Source: JAJRXG01 sp038523965 (GTDB lineage Bacteria; Bacteroidota; Bacteroidia; Chitinophagales; Saprospiraceae). Taken from it: a stretch of 45,890 nt of DNA. Positions 17,945 to 26,680 of the stretch are shown here, in pieces. The translations under genes and the position numbers were made by a program. The stretch spans positions 1-45,890 of the forward strand of contig JBCBIX010000007.1 in assembly GCA_038523965.1 (NCBI GenBank), written 5' to 3'. How positions within the stretch are numbered: position 1 is the first letter of the stretch; every line of letters starts with the position of its first letter. Under the pieces are notes generated by a model. It worked only from the letters and a program-made list of their open reading frames with translations, did not search any database and was not told the DNA's origin.

Positions 17945-19303
17945 ATGAAAACAGAACTTATCCAGACAGGTCATTTGACCTCACAGTTAAATGTGGTCAT
18001 CGAGACAGATGATTACAAGACTGAGTTTGAAAAAGAACTTCGCAAACAGCAGAATAAAGCTCACCTCAAGGGATTTCGAAAGGGAAAAACACCTCTTAGT
18101 GCGGTCCGTAAGATGTTTGGTAAATCCATACTCGGGGAATTGATTAATGATAAGATGCAAAAAGCCATAGGCGACTACATCGTCGAACATGAGCTGGATA
18201 TCCTTGGAAACCCCTTACCTGCGCCGGACCAACAGTTGATTGATTTTGATCCGAAGAACTTAGTGGACTATCCATTCAAATTTGATCTCGGACTCGCACC
18301 TGAGATTACGGTCAATGGATTAGAGGGTGTTTCATACGATACCTATGAAGTTGGCTTTGGCGATACAGAGATAGACGAGGAGTTGGACAACCTTCGCAAG
18401 CGCAACGGTACTCAAGAAGAAATTGATGCACCAGTTGAGGTGATGGATATCGTATCAGCATCAATCACCTCGTTAGCGGACGACGCAGAGTGGACAGGCG
18501 ATATCACCTTCATGCCCGATCGGCTCAATTCACATTATCGAGATGAGATCATCGGCAGGACTGCAGGCTTTGAGATGGATGTTGATATCTATGAGTTTGA
18601 AAAGAATGCCTCTGAGGATTACGTATCCAAGTACTTCCTAAAGGATGCTCCTGAGGGGATAGGTCGACAGTTTAAAGTACAGCTCAAAGGGGCGAAGCGA
18701 TTAGTTCCTGCAGAGATGAATGAAGAGTTCTTTACCAAACTATTCTCTGAGGATATCAAGTCAGAGGCGGATGCACGAGAGTTTTTGCGTACAGAATTAC
18801 AGAAATACTATGCTTCGCAGGCTACGGCTATCACGAAGCGCCGAATCCTTGAATCTCTTATCGACTCTAATTATTACGACTTTCCTGACACTTTTCTGAA
18901 GCGCTGGTTAATCGCGACCAATGACAAGCTAAGTGAAGATCAGGTGGATGAAGAATACAGCGACTTTACCAAAAATCTCACTTGGACGCTGATCAAACAA
19001 AAGCTCGCAAAGGAGTACGAAATCAATATCACTCCTGAGGCCATAAGGGCTTCTCTTGTCGAGAAGTTTAAGGCACAGTTCGCGCAGTATGGATATGGTC
19101 AGATGGGAGATCTGGACTTTGATGGTATTGGAGATCGCATGATGCAAAACCAAGAATCAGTACAAAAGGAGTACGAAGAACTCCTCAGTCAGGAGGTGTT
19201 GGACCAGATCATGGAGCGTGTCACCTTAGCTGAGAGAAAGATCAATATGGAAGAGTATCAACAAATGATCGACGACTTCCAAAAGAACAATGCCGAGAGC
19301 TAA
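17945..19303 (+). CDS. tig: trigger factor
   Basis: A 452-residue ribosome-associated chaperone that binds nascent chains at the exit tunnel. The ribosome-docking signature GFRKGKTP is at residues 43-50 within the N-terminal domain. A middle segment (about 150-245) corresponds to the FKBP-like PPIase domain but is divergent, as is common in Bacteroidota. The C-terminal part (about 250-450) is helical and charged, forming the chaperone cradle. It is followed after 26 bases by clpP and then clpX, the classic tig-clpP-clpX order. That context confirms the call despite the diverged middle. Confidence 0.95.
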   Translation: MKTELIQTGHLTSQLNVVIETDDYKTEFEKELRKQQNKAHLKGFRKGKTPLSAVRKMFGKSILGELINDKMQKAIGDYIVEHELDILGNPLPAPDQQLIDFDPKNLVDYPFKFDLGLAPEITVNGLEGVSYDTYEVGFGDTEIDEELDNLRKRNGTQEEIDAPVEVMDIVSASITSLADDAEWTGDITFMPDRLNSHYRDEIIGRTAGFEMDVDIYEFEKNASEDYVSKYFLKDAPEGIGRQFKVQLKGAKRLVPAEMNEEFFTKLFSEDIKSEADAREFLRTELQKYYASQATAITKRRILESLIDSNYYDFPDTFLKRWLIATNDKLSEDQVDEEYSDFTKNLTWTLIKQKLAKEYEINITPEAIRASLVEKFKAQFAQYGYGQMGDLDFDGIGDRMMQNQESVQKEYEELLSQEVLDQIMERVTLAERKINMEEYQQMIDDFQKNNAES

Positions 19304-19329
19304 CCGTTCCTTTACCCAAACTCGACACT

Positions 19330-20022
19330 ATGTATAGCCAAGAAGAATTCAAGAAATACGCCACTAAGCACATGGGCATGAGCTCCATGCATTTGGAAAA
19401 GTACATGCACAATTCTATTCCTCAGATCGAAGGTTTTACGCCTCAGGTCATAGAGGAGCGGCAGATGAACGTCGTTGGAATGGATGTTTTCTCCAGACTG
19501 ATGATGGACCGTGTGATCTTTATGGGAGTTCCAGTTAATGACTATGTCGCTAATGTAGTCCAGGCCCAGATGCTCTTCTTAGAGAGTACTGATCCCAAGA
19601 TGGATATCCAGATGTTCATCAACAGTCCAGGTGGTAGCGTGATCGCTGGTCTCGGTATCTATGATGTGATGCAGTATGTGACCCCAGATGTGAATACAAT
19701 CTGCACCTCACTTGCCGCCTCTATGGGGGCTGTTCTCTTATGTGCTGGGAAGAAAGGGAAACGAAGCTGCCTCCCTCATAGCCGTGTGATGATACACCAA
19801 CCTTCGGGAGGAATGCAAGGCCAGTTTAGCGATATGGAAATCTCATATAATCTGATCAAAACGATGAAACATGAGCTTTACGAGATCATGTCAAATCACA
19901 CTGGCAAATCAGTAGAACAGATCGAAGAGGATTGTGATCGTGACAAGTGGTTGACTGCTGAGGATGCCAAAGAATATGGTCTGGTAGATGAAGTTTTGTC
20001 ACGTAAGGCCGACAATGCCTAA
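19330..20022 (+). CDS. clpP: ATP-dependent Clp protease proteolytic subunit
   Basis: A 230-residue serine protease subunit that forms the tetradecameric barrel degraded proteins enter. The catalytic triad is visible: Ser131 in SLAASMGAVL, His156 in VMIHQPSGG and Asp205 in EEDCDRDKW, with the same spacing as the E. coli enzyme. MFINSPGGSV forms the oxyanion region. The N-terminal 45 residues are longer than the E. coli propeptide, as is frequent in this phylum. It lies between tig and clpX, 25 bases before the latter, and works with ClpX as an unfoldase-protease pair. Confidence 0.97.
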   Translation: MYSQEEFKKYATKHMGMSSMHLEKYMHNSIPQIEGFTPQVIEERQMNVVGMDVFSRLMMDRVIFMGVPVNDYVANVVQAQMLFLESTDPKMDIQMFINSPGGSVIAGLGIYDVMQYVTPDVNTICTSLAASMGAVLLCAGKKGKRSCLPHSRVMIHQPSGGMQGQFSDMEISYNLIKTMKHELYEIMSNHTGKSVEQIEEDCDRDKWLTAEDAKEYGLVDEVLSRKADNA

Positions 20023-20047
20023 GGGCTCCGCCTATATTTATCCATAG

Positions 20048-21283
20048 ATGGCTTCTCGTACTACACCAAAGTGCTCTTTTTGCGGCAAGGACAAAGGAGA
20101 TGCCCTTCTACTCATTGCCGGAGTAGATGGGCATATCTGTGAGACCTGTATCGATCAGGCCTATGATATCGTCCAAAAAGAACTTCATAGTGATGAAGTA
20201 AAGGATGGGCAATCATATCACTTGCCAGAAGACATCACTCCAACTGATATCAAAACCTACCTGGATCAATATGTCATAGGTCAGGGAGATGCTAAAAAAT
20301 ACCTGTCTGTAGCTGTCTACAACCACTACAAAAGACTGAAGTACAACCGTGCACTTGACGATGTAGAGATTGAGAAATCTAATATTCTATTTGTCGGTGA
20401 GACAGGTACGGGTAAGACGTTAATGGCCAAAACCATTGCGCGCTTTCTCGACGTACCATTTGCTATCGTTGATGCGACTGTCTTCACAGAAGCTGGTTAT
20501 GTAGGAGAGGATGTGGAGAGCATGCTGAGTCGTCTACTCCAAGTATGTGATTACAATGTAGAAGCGGCCGAAAAAGGCATCGTCTACATCGATGAGATCG
20601 ACAAAATCGCGCGCAAAGGTGATAACCCTTCTATCACGCGCGATGTATCGGGAGAAGGGGTCCAGCAAGCCCTGCTCAAAATGCTCGAAGGAACAGAAGT
20701 CAATGTTCCACCGCAAGGTGGGCGGAAGCATCCAGAGCAAAAGCTAATAACTGTCGATACGTCCAACATCCTGTTCATCTGTGGTGGGGCATTCAGCGGT
20801 GTAAATAAGATTATCGCGAAGCGCCTGAACACACAGGTGATTGGGTTTAAGAAAGAGAGCGACTATATCGAAGAAGGTTCTCTACTAAAGCACATCAATC
20901 ACCAAGATATTCGTGCCTTCGGTCTGATACCTGAACTAATTGGTCGTCTGCCAGTACTCACATTTTTAGAGCCACTTAGCAAAGAGACCATGATTCGCAT
21001 CCTTCAAGAACCGAAGAATGCGCTTGTCAAGCAGTACACCAAGTTGTTCGAGTTGGAGAACATTGACTTACGTTTTGAGAAAGAGGCAATCGACTATATC
21101 GCCGAAAAAGCGTTGGAATTTAAGCTCGGCGCACGAGGACTGCGATCGATTTGTGAGGAAATCCTGACGGATGCCATGTTCGAATTACCCAGTGACCAAC
21201 ACAGGACTGAATTCGTAGTCACACGGGCATATGCAGAAGGTCAAATTCTCAAATCTAACATCCAGAAACTTAAGGTGGCATAG
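20048..21283 (+). CDS. clpX: ATP-dependent Clp protease ATP-binding subunit ClpX
   Basis: A 411-residue AAA+ unfoldase that feeds substrates to ClpP. The N-terminal zinc-binding domain has Cys9, Cys12, Cys31 and Cys34 (CSFCGKDKG and ICETCIDQ). Walker A is GETGTGKT at 117-124, the pore-loop region includes GYVGEDVES, Walker B is IVYIDEIDKIA, and GLIPELIGRLPV plus GARGLRSI mark the family-specific loops and sensor 2. All functional motifs are present. truA starts 10 bases after its stop, suggesting a tig-clpP-clpX-truA transcript. Confidence 0.97.
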   Translation: MASRTTPKCSFCGKDKGDALLLIAGVDGHICETCIDQAYDIVQKELHSDEVKDGQSYHLPEDITPTDIKTYLDQYVIGQGDAKKYLSVAVYNHYKRLKYNRALDDVEIEKSNILFVGETGTGKTLMAKTIARFLDVPFAIVDATVFTEAGYVGEDVESMLSRLLQVCDYNVEAAEKGIVYIDEIDKIARKGDNPSITRDVSGEGVQQALLKMLEGTEVNVPPQGGRKHPEQKLITVDTSNILFICGGAFSGVNKIIAKRLNTQVIGFKKESDYIEEGSLLKHINHQDIRAFGLIPELIGRLPVLTFLEPLSKETMIRILQEPKNALVKQYTKLFELENIDLRFEKEAIDYIAEKALEFKLGARGLRSICEEILTDAMFELPSDQHRTEFVVTRAYAEGQILKSNIQKLKVA

Positions 21284-21292
21284 CATCATCTT

Positions 21293-22063
21293 ATGCGCCA
21301 TTTCGTATCCATTTCTTATGACGGCACTGCGTATTCTGGTTGGCAGCGACAGCCGAATGCGACCACTGTACAGGCTGTCATTGAGGATAAGCTCTCGCTT
21401 CTTACTGGATATCCAACTGACATAACTGGCTGTGGTCGGACAGACGCAGGAGTTCATAGTCAAGGCTATGTCTTCCATGTGGATCTATGTAGTGGACAAT
21501 TTCCTCTCGATACACTGCGGTACAAATTGGATCAGATGCTGCCAAATTCAATTTCGGTGTCAGCTATTCGCCCTGTAAGACACGATGCCCACGCCAGATT
21601 CGATGCCTTGTCTCGATCTTATGTCTACCACATTCACACCAAAAAAGACCCATTCAAAGGATCCTATAGCAGCTTCCTTCCATTGGCAAAACATGCTGAC
21701 GAGGACTTACTCCATCAAGTAGGAAGGTTAATTCTTAGGACTACTGACTTCGCCACATTCTGTAAGACAAAGACGGATGTAAAAACCACAAAATGTGATG
21801 TAACAGAAAGTCGCTGGGAAATCCATGACAATCAGCTTAGCTATTATATCACAGCTAATCGATTCCTGCGCGGTATGGTTAGACTGATTGTTGGTACTTC
21901 CTTGCAGGTAGCGCTTAACAAGTTATCGTTAGCGGATCTCGAACGTGCCGTCTCCATAGGAGAGAAGCCCAAGCACATTCTAAGCGCTCCACCTAATGGA
22001 TTGGTCCTTTATAAGATTACGTATCCAGATGAGCTTTATGCAACGGACAGTTCCTCTTCGTAG
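21293..22063 (+). CDS. truA: tRNA pseudouridine(38-40) synthase TruA
   Basis: A 256-residue enzyme that isomerises uridines 38-40 in the tRNA anticodon stem-loop. Family motifs are YDGTAYSGWQRQPNATTVQ at the N-terminus, GCGRTDAGVHSQGYV with catalytic Asp51, and RFLRGMVRLIVGT in the C-terminal half. It is close behind clpX and probably the last gene of that transcript. Its 3' end overlaps convergent glyA by 28 bases, so the two transcripts are antisense at their ends. Confidence 0.95.
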   Translation: MRHFVSISYDGTAYSGWQRQPNATTVQAVIEDKLSLLTGYPTDITGCGRTDAGVHSQGYVFHVDLCSGQFPLDTLRYKLDQMLPNSISVSAIRPVRHDAHARFDALSRSYVYHIHTKKDPFKGSYSSFLPLAKHADEDLLHQVGRLILRTTDFATFCKTKTDVKTTKCDVTESRWEIHDNQLSYYITANRFLRGMVRLIVGTSLQVALNKLSLADLERAVSIGEKPKHILSAPPNGLVLYKITYPDELYATDSSSS

Positions 22064-23316
22064 AGGGGGTAGGCAGACATAAATTCATTGATTTCTCCCT
22101 TTACCGTCTTGATCACATGTTCGTCTTCATGATTCGTAATTACTCGATCTATCCAATCAACCAGCTGACTGCACTGATCCTCTTGTAGTCCTCGAGTGGT
22201 TATTGCTGCTGTACCAATCCGAATACCAGATGTAACAAATGGACTGCGATCATCGAAAGGCACCATGTTTTTATTCACAGTGATATCTGCGGCTACGAGT
22301 GCCTGCTCAGCCTGCTTTCCCGACACCCCTTTAGATCGTAGATCGATGAGCATGAGATGGTTATCAGTACCATTAGAGATGACTTGATATCCTTTGTTCA
22401 GCAGGCCCGTTGCCATGGTCTGAGCATTGGAGATCACTTGTCTTCCATAGTCTTTGAACGAGTCCTGGAGCGCCTCACCAAACCCAATTGCCTTGGCGGC
22501 GATCACATGTTCTAATGGGCCACCCTGCATACCTGGGAACACGCCGCTATTCATGACGGAAGACATCATGATAGGTTTTCCCTTTTTCGTTTTCCGTCCC
22601 CACGGGTTTTCGAAGTCGTTCCCCATCATAATAATCCCTCCTCGAGGTCCTCTCAATGTCTTGTGTGTGGTCGAACTCACGATGTGACAATGAGGTAGTG
22701 GATCATTCAGCAGTCCCGCTGCGATTAAGCCAGCAGGATGTGCGATATCGGCAAGCAAAAGAGCCCCAACTTGGTCGGCAATGGATCTGAATCGTTCATA
22801 ATCCCAATCCCGGGCATAAGCGGACGCTCCACAAATGATAAGCTTCGGCTTGTGCTCTATGGCCAAGGCCTCTACCTTCTCCATATCTATTAGACCACTG
22901 TCTCGTTCGACTCCGTAGAAGACTGGGTTGTAAACCTTTCCGGAGAAGTTGACAGGCGAGCCATGTGATAAATGACCTCCATGGGCCAGATCAAAACCAA
23001 GGATCGTATCTCCAGGCTCGAGTATGGAGAGGAATATGGCAGCATTTGCTTGTGCTCCGGAGTGCGGCTGAACATTTGCATACTCTGCCCCAAAAAGAAG
23101 TTTCAGTCTCTCGATAGCCAGTGTCTCGATCTCGTCCACGACCTCACAACCGCCGTAATAACGCCGACCAGGATATCCTTCTGCGTACTTGTTCGTTAGA
23201 CAGCTGCCTACAGCCTGAAGCACCTCGCGACTCACGAAGTTTTCTGAGGCAATCAATTCAGCACCGTTTCGCTGCCGTGATAATTCTTGATCGATTAATC
23301 TGAATACACTGTCCAT
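22036..23316 (-). CDS. glyA: serine hydroxymethyltransferase
   Basis: A 426-residue PLP enzyme that interconverts serine and glycine while loading tetrahydrofolate with a one-carbon unit. Visible motifs are ELIASENFVS near the N-terminus, YAEGYPGRRYYGGCE, the HGGHLSHGSPVNFSG loop, the PLP lysine in SSTTHKTLRGPRGG (near residue 230), and GGPLEHVIAAKA. Its product feeds thymidylate synthase, which is elsewhere in the window but not linked. It is a single gene with its own promoter-like box and a hairpin terminator between it and the upstream repeat-protein gene. Confidence 0.97.
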   Translation of the reverse strand: MDSVFRLIDQELSRQRNGAELIASENFVSREVLQAVGSCLTNKYAEGYPGRRYYGGCEVVDEIETLAIERLKLLFGAEYANVQPHSGAQANAAIFLSILEPGDTILGFDLAHGGHLSHGSPVNFSGKVYNPVFYGVERDSGLIDMEKVEALAIEHKPKLIICGASAYARDWDYERFRSIADQVGALLLADIAHPAGLIAAGLLNDPLPHCHIVSSTTHKTLRGPRGGIIMMGNDFENPWGRKTKKGKPIMMSSVMNSGVFPGMQGGPLEHVIAAKAIGFGEALQDSFKDYGRQVISNAQTMATGLLNKGYQVISNGTDNHLMLIDLRSKGVSGKQAEQALVAADITVNKNMVPFDDRSPFVTSGIRIGTAAITTRGLQEDQCSQLVDWIDRVITNHEDEHVIKTVKGEINEFMSAYPLYEEELSVA

Positions 23317-23338
23317 AAGAGTTGTCCCTTTCTAAGTG

Positions 23339-23346
23339 CAAAAGTA
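23339..23346 (-). promoter_or_regulatory. -7 promoter box of glyA
   Basis: On the minus strand this reads TACTTTTG followed by CA, an exact TAnnTTTG match, 23 bases before the glyA ATG. No clear TTG is seen at the -33 distance, so this is a partial promoter match in the right place. Confidence 0.45.
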
Positions 23347-23411
23347 GGCATATCACTATCCTACGACTACAGGGAGTTATCCACGAGTAGTGAATAAGAT
23401 TACCTCTAAAC

Positions 23412-23448
23412 AAAAAAGGTCATGCGGGACGTCCGCATGACCTTTTTT
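23412..23448 (-). terminator. perfect bidirectional intrinsic terminator
   Basis: A perfect 10-base inverted repeat, GGTCATGCGG and CCGCATGACC around the loop GACGT, is flanked by six A residues on one side and six T residues on the other. It lies 20 bases past the stop of the minus-strand repeat-protein gene and upstream of glyA, so it should end the former transcript. The symmetry means it would work on either strand. Confidence 0.88.
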
Positions 23449-23467
23449 ACTTCGTTGTGCTTCGTAA

Positions 23468-25270
23468 CTATCTCTGGACGCCAAGCGCCTCGAGAGTTTT
23501 CAGATCAAGATTTCCAATTGGGAGATTGTTCTCTCTTTGGAATTTGACCAAAGCTGCCTTTGTAGCAGCACCGATACGACCATCGACACCAGCAGGCCCG
23601 ATATCGTAACCCTTATCAACGAGTGCTTGCTGTACTTTGCGATATAGGTCTGGAGTAATGTCTGCGTCACAGATCACCTCTCTCCACTCCGTGAATCCAC
23701 CAGCCTTCACCAAGTTTCGCTTAGTGATGGTGTTGTACTGGGCTGGCGTTTCTACAACTGTAGTCGCGGCAGCGTTGCTCAACTTCTTGTAAGATCGAGT
23801 CGCATATTTTGCTGCGATGTCAGCTGATGTCGTAGTTGCTGGGCTGGCCAACTTCTGGTAGGATACTGTACCGTAAGTGGCAGGTACTTCGGTTGAATTC
23901 GCCTGAGCATCACTAACTAATTTCTCGTAAGACACAGTCGTATATGTAGCAGGGACATCAGTAGATGTAGTTGCCGCAGCAGAAGCAAGACGCTTGAAGC
24001 TTCTTGTAGAATACTTAGCAGGAATCTCAACAACCTCTGTCGTTGCAGGAGAAACTAACTTCTGAAAGCTTCTCGTCTCATACTTGGCAGGAACCTCCAC
24101 AACCGTAGTTGTAGCTGGAGAAACCAACTTCTGATAGCTGCGAGTCGTGTACTTGGCAGGAATCTCTCTTGTTTCCGTCGTTGCAGGAGAAACTAACTTC
24201 TGATAAGTGCGAGTCGTGTACTTCGCAGGTACGTCAGTCGAAGAACTTGACGCTGGAGAAACCAACTTCTGGTATGATACTGTCGTGTATTGAGCAGGAA
24301 CGTCTACCGTACGAATACAATCATCTCCACTTGCCGTATATCCAGCATCACAAGCCTTGCGCACTTGCTTAGTTACTGTACGGAACTGTGCAGGTACCTC
24401 TACGAGACACCATACTAAACAGTCATCTGGGTTAGCGCTGAGGCAGTTACGATCAGCCTTTTTCTTGACCCACTTGGTAGATGCAGCTGCAGTCTGAATG
24501 CGCTCAGTCACAGTTTCGAACTGAGCTGGAACACGTTCTATACGAGTACCGGCCTCTTGAGCTAATTTTTGCTCAGTTACCGTCTCGTACGTTGCAGGTG
24601 TAGTGGAAAGCGTTGTGTATGCATCTTTTACCAATACTTGCTCAGTTACAGTCTCATACTTAGCTGGAATCACTGTTAATACAGAGTAGGCCTCTTTCTC
24701 AAGGATCTGCTCAGTCACAGTCTCATAGACAGCTGGTACAACACGTAGCTGAGTCGATGCTTCCTGAACGAGCACTTGCTCAGTGACAGTTTCGAATTTG
24801 GCTGGCACCACACGTAGTTCTGTGTAGGCTTCTTTCTCGAGCACTTGCTCTGTAGCAGTCTCAAACTTTGCTGGTACAACAGCCAGAGTTGATGAAGCCT
24901 CTTTTGCAAGTTTTTGCTCAGTGACAGTCTCGAACTTAGCAGGTACGATAGATAGCGTTGTTGAAGCCTCTTTCGTAAGCTTTTGCTCGGTTACTGTCTC
25001 AAAGGATGCAGGGACTACGCTTAGAGTAGTACCGGCCTCTTTAGACAGTACTTGCTCAGTTACTGTCTCATACTGAGCAGGAGAAACCGTCACCTTAGAT
25101 GAAGCCTCTTTTACGAGTACTTGCTCCGTTACGGTCTCATACTGGTCTGCGATGAGGCACTTGGCATAGCACTTCCCAGGCTCAGATGGCATTCCGGCCT
25201 CTGGCTGAGCGTATGCAGTCAGTGCTCCTAAAAGCAGACACATCGTCATTAGTGAGTTAAAATGTTTCAT
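23468..25270 (-). CDS. exported 23-residue-repeat protein with C-terminal peptidoglycan-binding domain
   Basis: A 600-residue protein I do not recognise as a named family. A signal peptide (1-21, ending AYAQ) is followed by GKCYAKC. Nine exact-length 23-residue repeats (residues 44-250, consensus YETVTEQVLxKEA, four to eight variable residues, then VPAK) lead into a degenerate tenth. A Cys-rich segment follows (about 272-327, six Cys). Then come eight more 23-residue repeats of a second type (328-511, consensus YTTRSYQKLVSPA to VPAK) and a degenerate ninth. The C-terminus (about 541-600: LYRKVQQALVDKGYDIG, VDGRIGAATKAALVKFQREN) is a PG_binding_1 domain. It is probably a periplasmic or surface fibre fixed to the cell wall. 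It is transcribed alone, with a strong terminator. Confidence 0.85.
   Translation of the reverse strand: MKHFNSLMTMCLLLGALTAYAQPEAGMPSEPGKCYAKCLIADQYETVTEQVLVKEASSKVTVSPAQYETVTEQVLSKEAGTTLSVVPASFETVTEQKLTKEASTTLSIVPAKFETVTEQKLAKEASSTLAVVPAKFETATEQVLEKEAYTELRVVPAKFETVTEQVLVQEASTQLRVVPAVYETVTEQILEKEAYSVLTVIPAKYETVTEQVLVKDAYTTLSTTPATYETVTEQKLAQEAGTRIERVPAQFETVTERIQTAAASTKWVKKKADRNCLSANPDDCLVWCLVEVPAQFRTVTKQVRKACDAGYTASGDDCIRTVDVPAQYTTVSYQKLVSPASSSSTDVPAKYTTRTYQKLVSPATTETREIPAKYTTRSYQKLVSPATTTVVEVPAKYETRSFQKLVSPATTEVVEIPAKYSTRSFKRLASAAATTSTDVPATYTTVSYEKLVSDAQANSTEVPATYGTVSYQKLASPATTTSADIAAKYATRSYKKLSNAAATTVVETPAQYNTITKRNLVKAGGFTEWREVICDADITPDLYRKVQQALVDKGYDIGPAGVDGRIGAATKAALVKFQRENNLPIGNLDLKTLEALGVQR
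23738..24289 (-). repeat. eight tandem 69-bp coding repeats, type 2 (YTTRSYQKLVSPA)
   Basis: Eight back-to-back in-frame 69-base units encode residues 328-511 of the repeat protein. Each begins with a Tyr codon and ends in Pro-Ala-Lys/Thr/Gln (one unit Ala-Ala-Lys). Type 2 units replace the Glu-rich type 1 core with SPA or related Ser/Ala-rich residues. Confidence 0.9.
24521..25141 (-). repeat. nine tandem 69-bp coding repeats, type 1 (YETVTEQVLVKEA)
   Basis: Nine back-to-back in-frame 69-base units encode residues 44-250 of the repeat protein. Every unit keeps [YF]ET[VA]TEQ and a Pro-Ala near its end, with variable residues between. The unit length is identical to the type 2 block, so both blocks probably come from one ancestral repeat. 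Confidence 0.9.
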
Positions 25271-25355
25271 AGTTATTGAAAGCGTTTGATTAAAGAATAA
25301 ATAGGACTTTTCGAATTCACGTTAGAGTAAAAGTAGCATTCCAGAGACACTGCGT

Positions 25356-26534
25356 CTACATACCTTTGGGATAAGTGACGAAGTGCAAAACCGGGTTCTC
25401 CAATTGATACTGGAGCTTACTTAATTGACTCAAGGTTAACAATGGGGTTTCCTCTCCCAAGGAAAACCTTATTTCGTCTTCATCACGATAAAGCAAATTT
25501 TCCTCGCAGCCGAAAATAACAATGTTTCCACATTTGGATTTTGGCAGGTTCAGGAGGTTGCAACATTTAACAATTAAGTCATCCTTTTCTTGGGGTGTCC
25601 ACGGATTGTTTTGGATGATGGTCTTAAAGAGACGTCGATTCATCAGTCCACTGGCCAGGAGTCGAATGATAGGAGCATAATTACGTTGAGATGACTTCAG
25701 TAATTGATAGATGTCATAGTCGTCTACCTGCAGAAAGTCCCCGATGGGATCCTCAGATGTCCTTGATAAAAGGCGTTCCATGGGTCCTTGAATTGTATCG
25801 GACGGCGGATTGAGTTGTAGCTCAGCTATGAATGACTTCAGCATTTGTTCGGCTGATATTGAGGCTGGATGGAGATATACCTGCTGATACATCAGATATC
25901 TCGAGATCAGAAACTTTTCGACAGAGTGGAGACCCTTCTTTTCGATCACGAGTCTTCCATCTTGGACATTCATCATAGCGATGATGCGATCATATCCGAT
26001 GACTCCCTCAGCGACTCCTGTGTAGTAGCTGTCTCGATTCAGATAATCCATGCGGTCCACATCGATCTGACTTGATATGAGGTCGATTAAGAATTGCTTC
26101 TCATATCGATTATCAAAAATCGCTCTGGCCAGACCGAGTCGGCCAGCATATAGATCATCCAAGCGCCGCATGATTTCTTTGGTTAGGTCCTCATGATGCT
26201 GTTCGATGAGTTGAAACTCCAATGCATGAGAGAAGGGTCCATGTCCGATATCGTGCAGAAGGGTAGCAATCATGCATGCTTCATGTTCTTCGTCCGAAAT
26301 TTCGACGCCTTTTTTGCGCAAGGTCTGTATCAACCGATCTGCCAGATGTGTGGCCCCAATGGCATGATGAAATCTCGTGTGAGTGGCACCCGGATAGACG
26401 TAGCTGGTTAGTCCAACCTGGCAGATGCGACGCAGCCGCTGGAAGTAGGGATGATCTATCAAGTCATAGATGATCTCAAAAGGAAAGCTGATCAGCCCAT
26501 ATATCGGATCATTTAGAATCTTGATTTTTGCCAT
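25356..26534 (-). CDS. HD-domain phosphohydrolase (dNTPase/SAMHD1-like, YdhJ-type)
   Basis: A 392-residue HD-superfamily protein. Metal ligands are visible in HTRFHHAIGATHLA, LLHDIGHGPFSHALE and the later SQIDVDRMDYLNRDSYYTGV motif, all in the arrangement of the dGTPase/SAMHD1-like group. Members hydrolyse dNTPs or related nucleotides in the cytoplasm; activity here is unproven. The start is taken as ATG at 26534 (MAKIKILNDPIYG), the typical N-terminus of this group, rather than the GTG two codons upstream. It is divergent from porX and upstream of the repeat-protein gene on the same strand, 85 bases apart. Confidence 0.88.
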   Translation of the reverse strand: MAKIKILNDPIYGLISFPFEIIYDLIDHPYFQRLRRICQVGLTSYVYPGATHTRFHHAIGATHLADRLIQTLRKKGVEISDEEHEACMIATLLHDIGHGPFSHALEFQLIEQHHEDLTKEIMRRLDDLYAGRLGLARAIFDNRYEKQFLIDLISSQIDVDRMDYLNRDSYYTGVAEGVIGYDRIIAMMNVQDGRLVIEKKGLHSVEKFLISRYLMYQQVYLHPASISAEQMLKSFIAELQLNPPSDTIQGPMERLLSRTSEDPIGDFLQVDDYDIYQLLKSSQRNYAPIIRLLASGLMNRRLFKTIIQNNPWTPQEKDDLIVKCCNLLNLPKSKCGNIVIFGCEENLLYRDEDEIRFSLGEETPLLTLSQLSKLQYQLENPVLHFVTYPKGM

Positions 26535-26680
26535 ACCCACAGTCTACCGCCAATTTCATTCCGAAACCAGCAAAACCATACTAAATGAGAATCGGGGCCC
26601 GTTCATTTGGCTCGCCGGAGCGATGATAAGTATTAGGACCTTATCCTCTTTTACCTAACTACCGATAAAACCTCAGCACT

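Noticed and set aside
23738..25141. 69-bp tandem repeats that could be taken for a CRISPR-like array
   Set aside because: They are contiguous, keep one reading frame, and encode a regular protein repeat; there are no unique spacers and no cas genes.
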